From assembly GCF_900176205.1 (NCBI RefSeq), contig NZ_LT859959.1:124001-188000 (forward strand): a DNA stretch of 64,000 nt, given 5' to 3'. Positions within the stretch are counted from its first letter, which is position 1. Each line of letters begins with the position of its first letter. The translations under genes were made by a program, and so were the position numbers. This stretch comes from Bradyrhizobium sp. ORS 285 (GTDB lineage Bacteria; Pseudomonadota; Alphaproteobacteria; Rhizobiales; Xanthobacteraceae). Below the pieces are notes generated by a model. The model did no database searches. It saw only the letters and a program-made list of their open reading frames with translations, and was not told the origin of the DNA. This document shows positions 27,138 to 35,436 of this stretch, in pieces.

Positions 27138-28273
27138 GCCCGGGCTTCCTCCGTGCGCGATGACTCGTAGCGCGCCATGAACTGCGGTGCCATGGCGCGC
27201 AGCCTGGCGTCGTCGATGCGGCCGGAGCGCGTGATGTAGCTGTAGGCAAAGTCCATCAAACCCAGCGTCATGTGCGACGGGAATTTTTCATACCAATCGG
27301 CGCTGGTGCGGGCGGCCGTCACCAGCTTCTTCACGATCGGCTGCCGCTCCGCTTGGTAGCGCGCGAGGCCGGCGGAGAGATCGGTTTCGGCATCGAGCGC
27401 TTTGGCGAGCGCAATGGCATCCTCGATCGCAAGCCGCGTTCCCGAGCCGATCGAAAAATGTGCGGTGTGAAGCGCATCGCCGATCAGCACCATGTTCCGG
27501 TGCCACCAATGCTCGTTCCAGACCCACGGGAAATTACGCCAGACAGAGCGGTTGGAGACCAGCGAATGGCCATCGAGCGTATCGGCAAAGACCTGCTCGC
27601 AGACGCGCCGGGACTCGTCGACCGACATTTCGGCGAAGCCGTAGGCCTGCCAGGTGGCGCGATCGCACTCGACCAGAAACGTGCTCATGTCCGGCGCATA
27701 GCGGTAGTGATGCGCATTGAAGGTGCCGCGATCCGTCCTGACGAAGGTCTGCGACAGCGTCTTGAAGGTCTTGCTGGTGCCGTACCAAGCGAACTTGTTG
27801 CTCGAGTAGGACACCGAGAAGCCGAAATCGCCCTCGAAGCTCCGCCGGACGAGCGAGTTCAATCCGTCGGCGGCGACGATCAGATCGTAGCCCGAGAGCT
27901 GATCCAGTGACTGGATCGTCGTGCCGTAGCGCGCGATGACGCCGACGCTCTCGGCGCGTTCTTGCAACAGCTTCAGCAGTTCGAGCCGGCCGATCGCGGA
28001 GAAGCCGACGCCGTCGATCTCGACACTCTCGCCATGCAGATTGAGCGTGATGTTGCGCCAGCTCTCCATGCGCGGCGCGATCGCATCCACCGTGTCGGGA
28101 TCGTCGGCGCGGAGGAATTCGAGCGCCTGGTCGGAGAACACGACGCCGAAGCCCCAGGTCGCACCGGCCGGATTCTGCTCGAACAGATCGACGACGGCGG
28201 CTGGGTGCCGCTTCTTCCAGAGATAGGCGAAATACAGCCCGCCAGGGCCGCCGCCGAGTACGGCGATGCGCAA
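27134..28273 (-). CDS. FAD-dependent aryl-CoA monooxygenase-like protein
   Basis: 379 residues from a TTG start at 28273, supported by GGGAG just upstream and by the absence of any in-frame ATG before the FAD loop (VLGGGPGGLYFAYLWKK, residues 5-21). Further FAD motifs are ADGLNS (D-G) and LIGDALHTAHFSIGSGTRLA. It resembles the N-terminal hydroxylase part of salicylyl-CoA 5-hydroxylase and 2-aminobenzoyl-CoA monooxygenase but lacks their C-terminal old-yellow-enzyme-like half. With the ligase it should hydroxylate the CoA-activated ring para to an existing group, giving gentisyl-CoA. A copy of the MarR palindrome lies 14 bases upstream of the start. Confidence 0.85.
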   Translation of the reverse strand: MRIAVLGGGPGGLYFAYLWKKRHPAAVVDLFEQNPAGATWGFGVVFSDQALEFLRADDPDTVDAIAPRMESWRNITLNLHGESVEIDGVGFSAIGRLELLKLLQERAESVGVIARYGTTIQSLDQLSGYDLIVAADGLNSLVRRSFEGDFGFSVSYSSNKFAWYGTSKTFKTLSQTFVRTDRGTFNAHHYRYAPDMSTFLVECDRATWQAYGFAEMSVDESRRVCEQVFADTLDGHSLVSNRSVWRNFPWVWNEHWWHRNMVLIGDALHTAHFSIGSGTRLAIEDAIALAKALDAETDLSAGLARYQAERQPIVKKLVTAARTSADWYEKFPSHMTLGLMDFAYSYITRSGRIDDARLRAMAPQFMARYESSRTEEARA

Positions 28274-28286
28274 GGGCGCTCTCCCA

Positions 28287-28306
28287 ATTGACAGTATACT
28301 GTTTAT
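28287..28306. promoter_or_regulatory. Predicted MarR-family operator 2
   Basis: ATTGACAGTATACTGTTTAT matches operator 1 in the first 16 of 20 bases. The core ACAGTATACTGT is perfectly palindromic and the right outer arm has diverged. It lies directly before the TTG start of the monooxygenase, where a bound repressor would block the ligase-monooxygenase operon. Confidence 0.75.
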
Positions 28307-28353
28307 TTTGAGCCGGAGACTAATCCCTCGTTCTGATGGACGCTAGAGAAATC

Positions 28354-29337
28354 TTATTGCGAGATGTCGGGTGCGCCCGGTGCTGATCCCAAGACACGGG
28401 GTGCAAAGATGGCGTCGAGCGCGGCGAAGCTGGCGGTCTCCACCAGCTCGGGCGCGTGCTCGCCGAGCGCTTCCATCTTGACGCCCGAATTGATTTCGAG
28501 CACCCGCCATTGGCCGTCCGCCAGGACCACATCGACTGACGCATAGCGGATGTTGATCACGCGTGCGGCCTCCTGCGCCAGCGCCGTGCAGGTCTCGCGC
28601 AGCTCGCCGTCCCTCAGCAGCACCGGTTGAGCGCCGAATTCAAGGTTGTGCCGCCAGCTTAGCAGGCGCTGCTCGCCTTGCGGGATGATCGCGTGCAGCG
28701 TCGATGCATCGAACTCCGCAGCGAGGCGTCGAAGCAGCTGTGACTGCTGCTGGACCGGCACAGCCCTCAGCGCGAGCTCGCGCATCGAATGAATTCCGTT
28801 GCCCGTTACGACGGGCCGCTGCTTGCGGTAGACAATCAGTGGAACGCCATCGAGCAGGATGACGCGAACTTCGTCAGCGATCTCCAGCAGCGGCGCAATC
28901 GCTACGCTGGCTCCGGTGTCGAAGATGAGGGTGAGCGCGTCCTTGAGCTCGGCCGCCGTGTGGACGCGGGTCACTGCGCGCCCCGACGTGCCCTCGTTCG
29001 GCTTGACGACCAGCCCGTTCGGATATGCCTCGAGCAATTCCAGAATGGATGCCCATTCAGGCTCGCTGACACCCCTCATGGCCGGGCCAAGAAAGAACGC
29101 GTGCGGGACCGCGGGAACTCCGGATGCCGTCAGCAGGGTGGCCGTGGCGGCCTTGTCGCAGGCAATTCTGTGCGCCACCGCACTGTTCAGGCCGAGATCA
29201 TAGCCGAAGATCAGGTGACGCTTGGTGGCGTTCCCGAGCACCAGCAACCAGCCGTCCTCCCGGACGTCGAGCGAAATGCCCCGCTCTGCGCAATAGCGGG
29301 TCACGGCTGCGAGCTGGTGGTGCGGATGGTTAATCAT
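28354..29337 (-). CDS. ATP-grasp domain protein, orphan
   Basis: 327 residues. ATP-grasp features: CDKAATATLLTASGVPAVPHAFF (pre-grasp helix), GLVVKPNEGTSGRAVTRV (Lys of the first ATP lobe with Gly loop), VAIAPLLEIADEVRVILLDG (hinge/E-x-R) and the metal site VDVVLADGQWRVLEINSG with DV and E-x-N. This resembles the ATP-grasp of RimK and of the C-terminal half of cyanophycin synthetase. Such enzymes join a carboxylate to an amine or thiol via an acyl phosphate. No partner amine or acid gene is adjacent, so the substrate is unknown. It is divergent from the ferredoxin reductase with a FixK box between them. Confidence 0.8.
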   Translation of the reverse strand: MINHPHHQLAAVTRYCAERGISLDVREDGWLLVLGNATKRHLIFGYDLGLNSAVAHRIACDKAATATLLTASGVPAVPHAFFLGPAMRGVSEPEWASILELLEAYPNGLVVKPNEGTSGRAVTRVHTAAELKDALTLIFDTGASVAIAPLLEIADEVRVILLDGVPLIVYRKQRPVVTGNGIHSMRELALRAVPVQQQSQLLRRLAAEFDASTLHAIIPQGEQRLLSWRHNLEFGAQPVLLRDGELRETCTALAQEAARVINIRYASVDVVLADGQWRVLEINSGVKMEALGEHAPELVETASFAALDAIFAPRVLGSAPGAPDISQ

Positions 29338-29468
29338 TGCTCAAGGATTGGGCCGCGGCTGCGGAATTAAAATGCTGGAAAGCCATGATCTCGGCAAGTA
29401 AATTACCGATATCGTTTGTGTACGAACGAATGGCAGGTCGAGGCGATCCGGCACGGGTCGGCATGCGT

Positions 29469-29482
29469 TTGATCGTGATCAA
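29469..29482. promoter_or_regulatory. Perfect FNR/FixK box
   Basis: TTGATCGTGATCAA matches TTGAT-N4-ATCAA exactly. It is centred 150 bases before the ferredoxin reductase ATG and 138 before the ATP-grasp gene. In the plus direction a GATTAT sequence (29502-29507) is near the position expected for a -10 element of an FNR-activated promoter; the minus direction has only GC-rich DNA there. Activation of the reductase gene under low oxygen is therefore the likelier reading. Confidence 0.75.
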
Positions 29483-29625
29483 TGGTGCAGTCATGCGGGT
29501 TGATTATTTGCTGTTTTCACGTACATCAGGCGCCGAAAATCGCTGGGATCTATAGGGTTTTTTGCGGTCCTGCCTCGTCACGACTTGTTTCTTCCAACTT
29601 CAGCCCACGTGAAAAAACAAACGAC

Positions 29626-30399
29626 ATGAGCGCGTTCTATAAAGAGAAAGTTCTTTCTGTTCACCACTGGACGGACACCCTGTTCTCCTTCCGGGCGACC
29701 CGCGATGCGGGCTTCCGTTTCCAGAATGGTCAGTTCGCGATGATCGGCCTCGAGGTCGAGGGCCGCCCGCTGCTGCGCGCCTACAGCATGGCGAGCGCCA
29801 ATCACGAGGAGGAGCTCGAGTTCTTCAGCATCAAGGTGCAGGACGGTCCGCTGACCTCGCGCCTCCAGAAGATCAAGGAAGGCGACACCATCCTGGTCGG
29901 CCGCAAGGCGACGGGTACGCTGATCCCCGACAATTTGCTGCCCGGCAGCCGGCTGCTGCTGCTGTCGACCGGCACCGGTCTTGCGCCGTTCGCAAGCCTG
30001 ATCAAGGACCCCGACGTCTACGAGCGGTTCGAGAGCATCGTGCTGGTGCATGGTTGCCGCCAAGTCGCCGAGCTCGCCTATGGCGAGAGCGTCGTCGCGA
30101 AGCTGCGCGAGGATGAGCTGTTCGGGGAGCTGCTGGAAGGCAAGCTGCACTACTATCCGACCGTCACCCGTGAGCCGTTCCGCAATCGCGGCCGCATCAC
30201 CGACCTGATCTCGTCGCAGCAGCTGTTCAACGACCTCGGCCAGCATGCGCTCGATATCGCCAAGGACCGCGTCATGATGTGCGGCAGCCCGGCGATGCTG
30301 GAAGAGCTCAAGACCATGTTCGAGTCGCGCGGCTTCCTCGAGGGCAGCGGCAATGAGCCCGGCCATTTCGTGATCGAGAAGGCGTTCGTCGAGCGCTGA
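29626..30399 (+). CDS. fpr: Ferredoxin-NADP(+) reductase
   Basis: 257 residues, the standard size of the bacterial (subclass I) Fpr. FAD domain: FRFQNGQFAMIGLEVEG, RAYSMASANHEEELEFF (R-x-Y-S flavin motif), and the NADP domain with LLSTGTGLAPFASLI, VHGCRQVAELAY and MMCGSPAMLEELKTMF. The C-terminus FVIEKAFVER matches rhizobial Fpr. It passes electrons between NADPH and ferredoxin or flavodoxin in redox defence or nitrogen fixation. A perfect FNR/FixK box upstream (29469) suggests micro-oxic control. A rho-independent terminator follows at 30430. Confidence 0.92.
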   Translation: MSAFYKEKVLSVHHWTDTLFSFRATRDAGFRFQNGQFAMIGLEVEGRPLLRAYSMASANHEEELEFFSIKVQDGPLTSRLQKIKEGDTILVGRKATGTLIPDNLLPGSRLLLLSTGTGLAPFASLIKDPDVYERFESIVLVHGCRQVAELAYGESVVAKLREDELFGELLEGKLHYYPTVTREPFRNRGRITDLISSQQLFNDLGQHALDIAKDRVMMCGSPAMLEELKTMFESRGFLEGSGNEPGHFVIEKAFVER

Positions 30400-30429
30400 G
30401 CCGCCGACCTCGCAGCCTTGGAATTCGTC

Positions 30430-30463
30430 AAAGAGCGCCTCGACGCAATCGGGGCGCTCTTTT
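30430..30463 (+). terminator. Rho-independent terminator after fpr
   Basis: AAAGAGCGCC (30430-30439) pairs perfectly with GGCGCTCTTT (30453-30462), loop of 13 bases, with the T-run overlapping the 3' arm. A-rich and T-rich flanks make it usable from both strands. Confidence 0.8.
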
Positions 30464-30609
30464 CGTTGGCAATATCCTCCTTGCACGCGCCGAAGCGGCT
30501 GTGCGATTTTCGCCCACAAGACCGGACCTGCAGACGTCCGGCGCGACACAGGGAGGGGACCTGGATTGCCTGACGGGCGGCCATCCCCGCGATAGCAAGG
30601 GGAACGGCC

Positions 30610-32175
30610 ATGGATTCCATCGTTCGCAGACAGACGCTCGGTGACCTCCTGCGGCGGAGCGCAGCGCGCACGCCGGGCAAGACGGCCGTGATCTGCGGCG
30701 ACACCAGCTGGACCTACGCCGAATTCAACGCCATCACGGATCGCCTCGCGGCGGGTCTCGCGGCCCGCGGCGTCGGCAAGGGCGAGCGGGTCGCGATCCT
30801 CGCCCGCAATTCGCATGCCTTCGCGGCGCTCCGCTTCGCACTGGCGCGCCTCGGCGCCGTGCTGGTGCCGATCAGCTTCATGCTCAAGCCGGAGGAGGTC
30901 GCCTACATCCTCAAACATGCCGGCGCACGGCTGCTGGCGACGGACAGCGGCTTTGCCACGGTAGCGCGCGCGGCCAAGGCGCTGGCGCCGGCGGTCGAGC
31001 AGATGATCTGGCTGCCATCGGAAGGGCCGAGCGAACGGCAAGCCGACATGATCGACTTCGCCGAGCTCGCAGCGTCGACGGCGGCCGTGCCTGCCGTCGA
31101 GATCGCCGGCGGCGACGTCGCGCAGATCGTCTACACCTCGGGCACGGAGTCGCTTCCGAAGGGCGCGATGCTGACCCATGACGCCGTCATCTGGCAGTAT
31201 GTGAGCTGCATTGTCGACGCGGGCATCGCCGCGGACGACGTCACCTTGCATGCGCTGCCGCTGTATCACTGCGCGCAGCTCGACGTGTTCTTCGGCCCCT
31301 CGATCTATGTCGGCGCCACCAACATCATCACCGCGTTTCCGACGCCTGACAATCTGCTGCCGCTGATCGCGAAGCACCGCATCAGCTCGTTCTTCGCGCC
31401 TCCGACGGTGTGGATCTCGATCCTGCGCTCGCCGCTGTTCGAGACGACTGATGTCTCGACCCTGCGCAAGGGCTATTACGGCGCCTCGATCATGCCGGTC
31501 GAGGTGCTGCGCGAGCTCGCGCAGCGGCTTCCCAAGGTGCGGCTGTGGAATCTCTACGGCCAGACCGAGATCGCGCCGCTCGCGACGATGCTCGGACCGG
31601 AGGATCAGCTGCGCAAGCCCGGCAGTTGCGGCCGCGCCGTGCTCAATGTCGAGACCCGGGTGGTCGACGACGACATGAACGATGTCGCGGCGGGCCAGGT
31701 CGGCGAGGTCGTGCACCGCTCGCCGCACCTGATGCTCGGCTACTTCCACGACGACGAGCGCACCGCTGCCGCCTTCCAGGGCGACTGGTTTCACTCCGGC
31801 GATCTCGCGACCATCGACGAGGAGGGCTACATTACCATCGTCGATCGCAAGAAGGACATGATCAAGACCGGCGGCGAGAACGTTGCCAGCCGCGAGGTCG
31901 AGGAGGCGCTGTACCAGATCCCGGAAGTCTCCGAGGTTGCGGTGGTCGGCTTGCCGCATCCGCGCTGGGTCGAAGCTGTCGTGGCCATGGTCGTCGTGAA
32001 GTCCGGCTGCGAGCTGACCGAGGAGGCGCTGCTCAAGCAGGCCTCCAGCCGGCTGGCCTCGTTCAAGACGCCCAAGCGTGTCGTATTCGTCGATGCGCTG
32101 CCGAAGAACCCCAGCGGCAAGCTGTTGAAGCGGCAGCTGCGCGAGGCGCATTCCAGCCTGTTCGCTGAAGGCTGA
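30610..32175 (+). CDS. Acyl-CoA synthetase (AMP-forming), fatty-acyl-CoA ligase type
   Basis: 521 residues, ANL superfamily: IVYTSGTESLPKGAMLTHD (A3), LWNLYGQTEIAPLAT (A5), GDWFHSGDLATIDEEGY (A7), VDRKKDMIKTGGENVAS (A8) and PKNPSGKLLKRQLRE with the catalytic Lys (A10). The signature resembles the FadD3/medium-to-long-chain group widespread in Bradyrhizobium; the acid substrate cannot be fixed from sequence. It is a single gene downstream of the fpr terminator with its own promoter region (30464-30609). Confidence 0.88.
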   Translation: MDSIVRRQTLGDLLRRSAARTPGKTAVICGDTSWTYAEFNAITDRLAAGLAARGVGKGERVAILARNSHAFAALRFALARLGAVLVPISFMLKPEEVAYILKHAGARLLATDSGFATVARAAKALAPAVEQMIWLPSEGPSERQADMIDFAELAASTAAVPAVEIAGGDVAQIVYTSGTESLPKGAMLTHDAVIWQYVSCIVDAGIAADDVTLHALPLYHCAQLDVFFGPSIYVGATNIITAFPTPDNLLPLIAKHRISSFFAPPTVWISILRSPLFETTDVSTLRKGYYGASIMPVEVLRELAQRLPKVRLWNLYGQTEIAPLATMLGPEDQLRKPGSCGRAVLNVETRVVDDDMNDVAAGQVGEVVHRSPHLMLGYFHDDERTAAAFQGDWFHSGDLATIDEEGYITIVDRKKDMIKTGGENVASREVEEALYQIPEVSEVAVVGLPHPRWVEAVVAMVVVKSGCELTEEALLKQASSRLASFKTPKRVVFVDALPKNPSGKLLKRQLREAHSSLFAEG

Positions 32176-32421
32176 GGCAGCGCGCGACAGCCGGGTCAAT
32201 TGCTCTCCCGGGTAGGTCCGTAGGTACGGCCGGTGCATGAGGATGGGACGTCGCGGCGGTGCGGCGATCCAGTGGAGACTGTGGTATCCGCGCCGGTCGC
32301 CGAGGGCTTTCGACGATGTGATACCGTCGACGGTCAATCGCGCGCGCTTGTGTAACGATTGTTTCGTGATGCGCGTAGTAGTGTCATTGCTGACCGTCCA
32401 CGACCCGTTCCGAGGCCTTCC

Positions 32422-34047
32422 ATGGACACGCTGCTGCTTCCGTTCTCGCCGCGCTACATCGTGCTGACGATCTGCGCCACGGCAACCGCCCTGCTGCTCG
32501 TCCTCGGCATCTACGACCGCAAGATCTTCGATCTCGTTCTCATTCCGTTGCTGATCTTCGGGGCACTGACTGCGCTCGGCGTCCGGGACTTGCTGCAGAG
32601 CAGCCACGCGGTCCTGCGCAACTACCCGATCTCCGCGCATCTGCGCTTCATCCTCGAGGAGATCCGCCCGGAGATGCGGCAGTATTTCTTCGAGAGTGAG
32701 AAGGACGGCATGCCGTTTTCGCGCGACACCCGCGCGGTGGTCTATCAGCGCGCCAAGATGGTGCTCGACAAGCGCCCGTTCGGGACCCAGGAGGACGTCT
32801 ATCGCGAGGGCTACGAATGGATGCACCATTCGGTGTCGCCGAAGCCGCATGCGGAGGAGAAATTCCGCATTACCATCGGCGGGCCCGAATGCACCAAGCC
32901 GTATTCGGCCTCGGTGTTCAACATCTCCGCCATGAGCTTCGGCGCGCTGAGCCCCAACGCGGTGCGCGCGCTGAACGGCGGTGCCAAGCGCGGCGGCTTT
33001 GCCCACGACACCGGCGAGGGCGGCTTCAGCCCGTATCACGCCGAAATGGGCGGCGACATCATCTGGGAGATCGGCTCCGGCTATTTCGGCTGCCGTCACC
33101 GTGACGGCAGCTTCGATCCCGATGCGTTCGCGCGCGTTGCGGCGACCGAGCAGATCAAGATGGTCGAACTCAAGGTCAGCCAGGGCGCCAAGCCCGGCCA
33201 TGGCGGCGTGCTGCCCGCGGCGAAGGTGTCCGAGGAGATCTCCAAGATCCGCGGCGTCGCGATGGGCGAGGACTGCATCTCGCCGCCGGCGCATCGCGCG
33301 TTCTCGACGCCCATCGGCATGATGCAGTTCATCGGCGAGATGCGCCGGCTGTCGGGCGGCAAGCCGGCCGGCTTCAAGCTGTGCATCGGCCATCCCTGGG
33401 AGTTCCTGGCGATCTGCAAGGCGATGCTGGAGACCGGCATCTATCCCGACTTCATCGTCGTCGACGGCAATGAGGGCGGCACGGGCGCCGCGCCGCTGGA
33501 GTTCATGGACCATCTGGGCATGCCGATGCGCGAGGGCGTCAATTTCGTGCACAATGCGTTGGTCGGCATGAACATCCGCGATCGTGTCAAGATCGGCGCC
33601 TCCGGCAAGATTGCCACCGCTTTCGACATGGCCCGCGCCATGTCGATCGGCGCCGACTGGTGCAATTCGGCGCGCGGATTCATGTTCGCGCTCGGTTGCA
33701 TCCAGTCGCTGAGCTGTCATACCGACAAGTGCCCGACCGGCGTGGCGACGCAGGATCCGACGCGCGCCCGCGCGCTGGTCGTGCCGCACAAGATCGATCG
33801 CGTGTTCAACTATCATCACGCGACCCTGCATGCGTTGACCGAGCTGCTCGCCGCCGCCGGCTTGGAGCATCCGCAGGACCTGCGTCCGATCCACTTCTCA
33901 CAGCGGACGTCGACCACCGAGGTCTCCTCCTTCGCCAAGCTGTATCCATCGCTGCGCCAGGGCGAACTGCTCGAGGGCACCCAGGATGTCCGCTTTCGCG
34001 ATGCCTGGGCGATGGCGCGGCCTGATACGTTCGCGGCGGTACAGTGA
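32422..34047 (+). CDS. FMN-binding glutamate synthase family protein with N-terminal membrane anchor
   Basis: 541 residues from the ATG at 32422 (GAGG upstream). Residues about 10-55 form two TM helices; the rest is the GltS-like FMN barrel: NISAMSFGALSPNAVRALN, GEGGFSPYH, VELKVSQGAKPGHGGVLP, DGNEGGTGAAPLEFMDH and a Cys cluster CIQSLSCHTDKCPTGVATQ typical of the glutamate synthase iron-sulfur site. It lacks the amidotransferase domain of true GltB, so it is not a complete glutamate synthase. A membrane-bound flavin/Fe-S oxidoreductase is the safe description. Confidence 0.9.
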   Translation: MDTLLLPFSPRYIVLTICATATALLLVLGIYDRKIFDLVLIPLLIFGALTALGVRDLLQSSHAVLRNYPISAHLRFILEEIRPEMRQYFFESEKDGMPFSRDTRAVVYQRAKMVLDKRPFGTQEDVYREGYEWMHHSVSPKPHAEEKFRITIGGPECTKPYSASVFNISAMSFGALSPNAVRALNGGAKRGGFAHDTGEGGFSPYHAEMGGDIIWEIGSGYFGCRHRDGSFDPDAFARVAATEQIKMVELKVSQGAKPGHGGVLPAAKVSEEISKIRGVAMGEDCISPPAHRAFSTPIGMMQFIGEMRRLSGGKPAGFKLCIGHPWEFLAICKAMLETGIYPDFIVVDGNEGGTGAAPLEFMDHLGMPMREGVNFVHNALVGMNIRDRVKIGASGKIATAFDMARAMSIGADWCNSARGFMFALGCIQSLSCHTDKCPTGVATQDPTRARALVVPHKIDRVFNYHHATLHALTELLAAAGLEHPQDLRPIHFSQRTSTTEVSSFAKLYPSLRQGELLEGTQDVRFRDAWAMARPDTFAAVQ

Positions 34048-34066
34048 GGCCAGCCCAAACTTTTTT

Positions 34067-34094
34067 GGGAACCTCCGAGCCCCAACCCCATCTA
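34067..34094 (+). promoter_or_regulatory. Predicted ECF-type promoter before the sigma factor gene
   Basis: GGGAAC (34067-34072), 16 bases, CATCTA (34089-34094). The same layout, GGGAAC-N16-CATCCA, stands at 34818-34845 before the next gene. The -35 resembles GGAAC-type ECF promoters. This suggests that the sigma factor activates itself. Confidence 0.65.
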
Positions 34095-34125
34095 AGGCAG
34101 GTGTGCTCAGTTGGGATGATCGATC

Positions 34126-34809
34126 ATGTCTTGGACCACGGCGACGGCGGCCCTTGCTGCGACTGGCGAGAATGAGCTGATCCAACGGGCGAAAGCCCGT
34201 GACGAGGCGGCGATCCGTGCCATCCTCCAGGCCAATAATCGCCGCCTGTTCCGGATTGCTCGCGGCATCTTGCGCAACGACAGTGAGGCCGAGGATGTGG
34301 TCCAGGAGACCTATCTGCGTGCCCTGACACATCTGGACGCGTTTCGCGGCCAATCCAGCCTCTCGACGTGGCTGGTTCGCATCGCGATGAACGAGGCGAT
34401 GGGACGGCTGCGCGGGCAGCGGCCCGTCCTGCAGTTGAATGTGGACCGGGAGGACAGGCCGGCGGCCGAGGTGATCCAATTCCCTTCGACGTCGAGCGAC
34501 CCGGAGAAGTCCATGGCGCAGCGCCAGGTCCAGACAGTGGTTGAGCGGGCCATCGATGAGCTGTCGGAGCCGTTCCGGCTCGTCTTCATCGCCCGCGTGA
34601 TCGAGGAGATGAGCATCGAAGAGACTGCGGACCTGCTCGGATTGAAGCCCGAGACCGTGAAGACGCGGCTGCATCGCGCCCGCGCCATGCTGCGCGAGAA
34701 CGTCGAGAAGGAGATCGGCCCCGTCCTTCTGGACGCGTTTCCCTTTGCCGGCCATCGCTGCGAGCGGCTGACGGATGCGGTGCTCGCGCGTCTCGGATTC
34801 CCGGCCTGA
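34126..34809 (+). CDS. ECF-family RNA polymerase sigma factor
   Basis: 227 residues. Region 2: AIRAILQANNRRLFRIARGILRNDSEAEDVVQETYLRAL and FRGQSSLSTWLVRIAMNEAMG (described here as two blocks; the DAED-like patch is SEAEDVVQE). Region 4: IDELSEPFRLVFIARVIEEMS with the HTH IEETADLLGLKPETVKTRLHRAR. The C-terminal extension (about 30 residues, DAFPFAGHRCERLTDAVLARL) has an H-x-C pair, H-R-C, that may be regulatory. No anti-sigma gene is adjacent; the two genes downstream encode periplasmic proteins. Matching promoter motifs stand before this gene and the next. Confidence 0.92.
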   Translation: MSWTTATAALAATGENELIQRAKARDEAAIRAILQANNRRLFRIARGILRNDSEAEDVVQETYLRALTHLDAFRGQSSLSTWLVRIAMNEAMGRLRGQRPVLQLNVDREDRPAAEVIQFPSTSSDPEKSMAQRQVQTVVERAIDELSEPFRLVFIARVIEEMSIEETADLLGLKPETVKTRLHRARAMLRENVEKEIGPVLLDAFPFAGHRCERLTDAVLARLGFPA

Positions 34810-34817
34810 AGATTCCT

Positions 34818-34845
34818 GGGAACGTCCGCCGATATTTTTCATCCA
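34818..34845 (+). promoter_or_regulatory. Predicted ECF-type promoter before the DUF4142 gene
   Basis: GGGAAC (34818-34823), 16 bases, CATCCA (34840-34845), 60 bases upstream of the ATG at 34906. It differs by one base in the two hexamers from the promoter at 34067-34094, with identical spacing. Confidence 0.65.
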
Positions 34846-34905
34846 ATCCCTGTGCAGCCATTCACCCGCCGGCGACGAGATCCGGCGACACAGGAGATTG
34901 AAGTC

Positions 34906-35427
34906 ATGTTCAAGCATATCACTGCGACAGCCGTCGCGCTCTGCCTCACGAGCAGCGTTGCGTTCTCGCAAGGTGCCAAGCTCGGCGACCCACAGATCGC
35001 TCATATCGCCTACACGGCCGGCGAGATCGACATCAAGGCCGCGAAGCAGGCGCTCGACAACGCGAGCAACAAAGAGGTCAAGGAGTTTGCCCAAGGCATG
35101 GTGCGCGACCACGAGGCGGTCAACAAACAGGCCCTCGCTCTGGTCAAGAAGCTGAAGGTCACGCCGGAGGACAACGACACCAGCCGTGCGCTGTCGAAGC
35201 AGGCGGCCGAGAAGCTCAGCGAGCTCGGCAAGCTCAAGGGCGCTGAGTTCGACAAGGCCTACATTGCCAACGAGGTCGCCTACCACAAGACCGTGAACGG
35301 CGCGCTGGAAACCCAGCTCATTCCGTCGGCGAGCAATCCCGAGCTGAAGGAGCTGCTGCAGACCGGCCTCAAGCTGTTCCAGGGGCACCAGCAGCACGCC
35401 GAGCATGTCGCGGCGGATCTGAAGTAG
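34906..35427 (+). CDS. DUF4142 periplasmic protein
   Basis: 173 residues from the ATG at 34906 (AGGAGAT upstream). The signal peptide ends VAFSQG. The mature protein is a four-helix-bundle-like, ferritin-fold protein of the DUF4142 family: IAHIAYTAGEIDIKAAKQAL, VKEFAQGMVRDHEAVN (metal-ligand-like E and H), AYIANEVAYHKTVN and LFQGHQQHAEHVAADL. The conserved H/E positions hint at metal binding but the role is unknown. It lies in a probable operon with the cupredoxin 9 bases downstream, under the ECF promoter at 34818. Confidence 0.85.
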   Translation: MFKHITATAVALCLTSSVAFSQGAKLGDPQIAHIAYTAGEIDIKAAKQALDNASNKEVKEFAQGMVRDHEAVNKQALALVKKLKVTPEDNDTSRALSKQAAEKLSELGKLKGAEFDKAYIANEVAYHKTVNGALETQLIPSASNPELKELLQTGLKLFQGHQQHAEHVAADLK

Positions 35428-35436
35428 GAGCAGTCC

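Noticed and set aside
29578..33894. A minus-strand open frame of more than 1400 codons opposite fpr, the acyl-CoA ligase and the glutamate synthase-like gene
   Set aside because: It is Arg/Gln/His-rich with no domain and lies opposite three genes with clear motifs. Such frames are a side effect of high GC at third codon positions.
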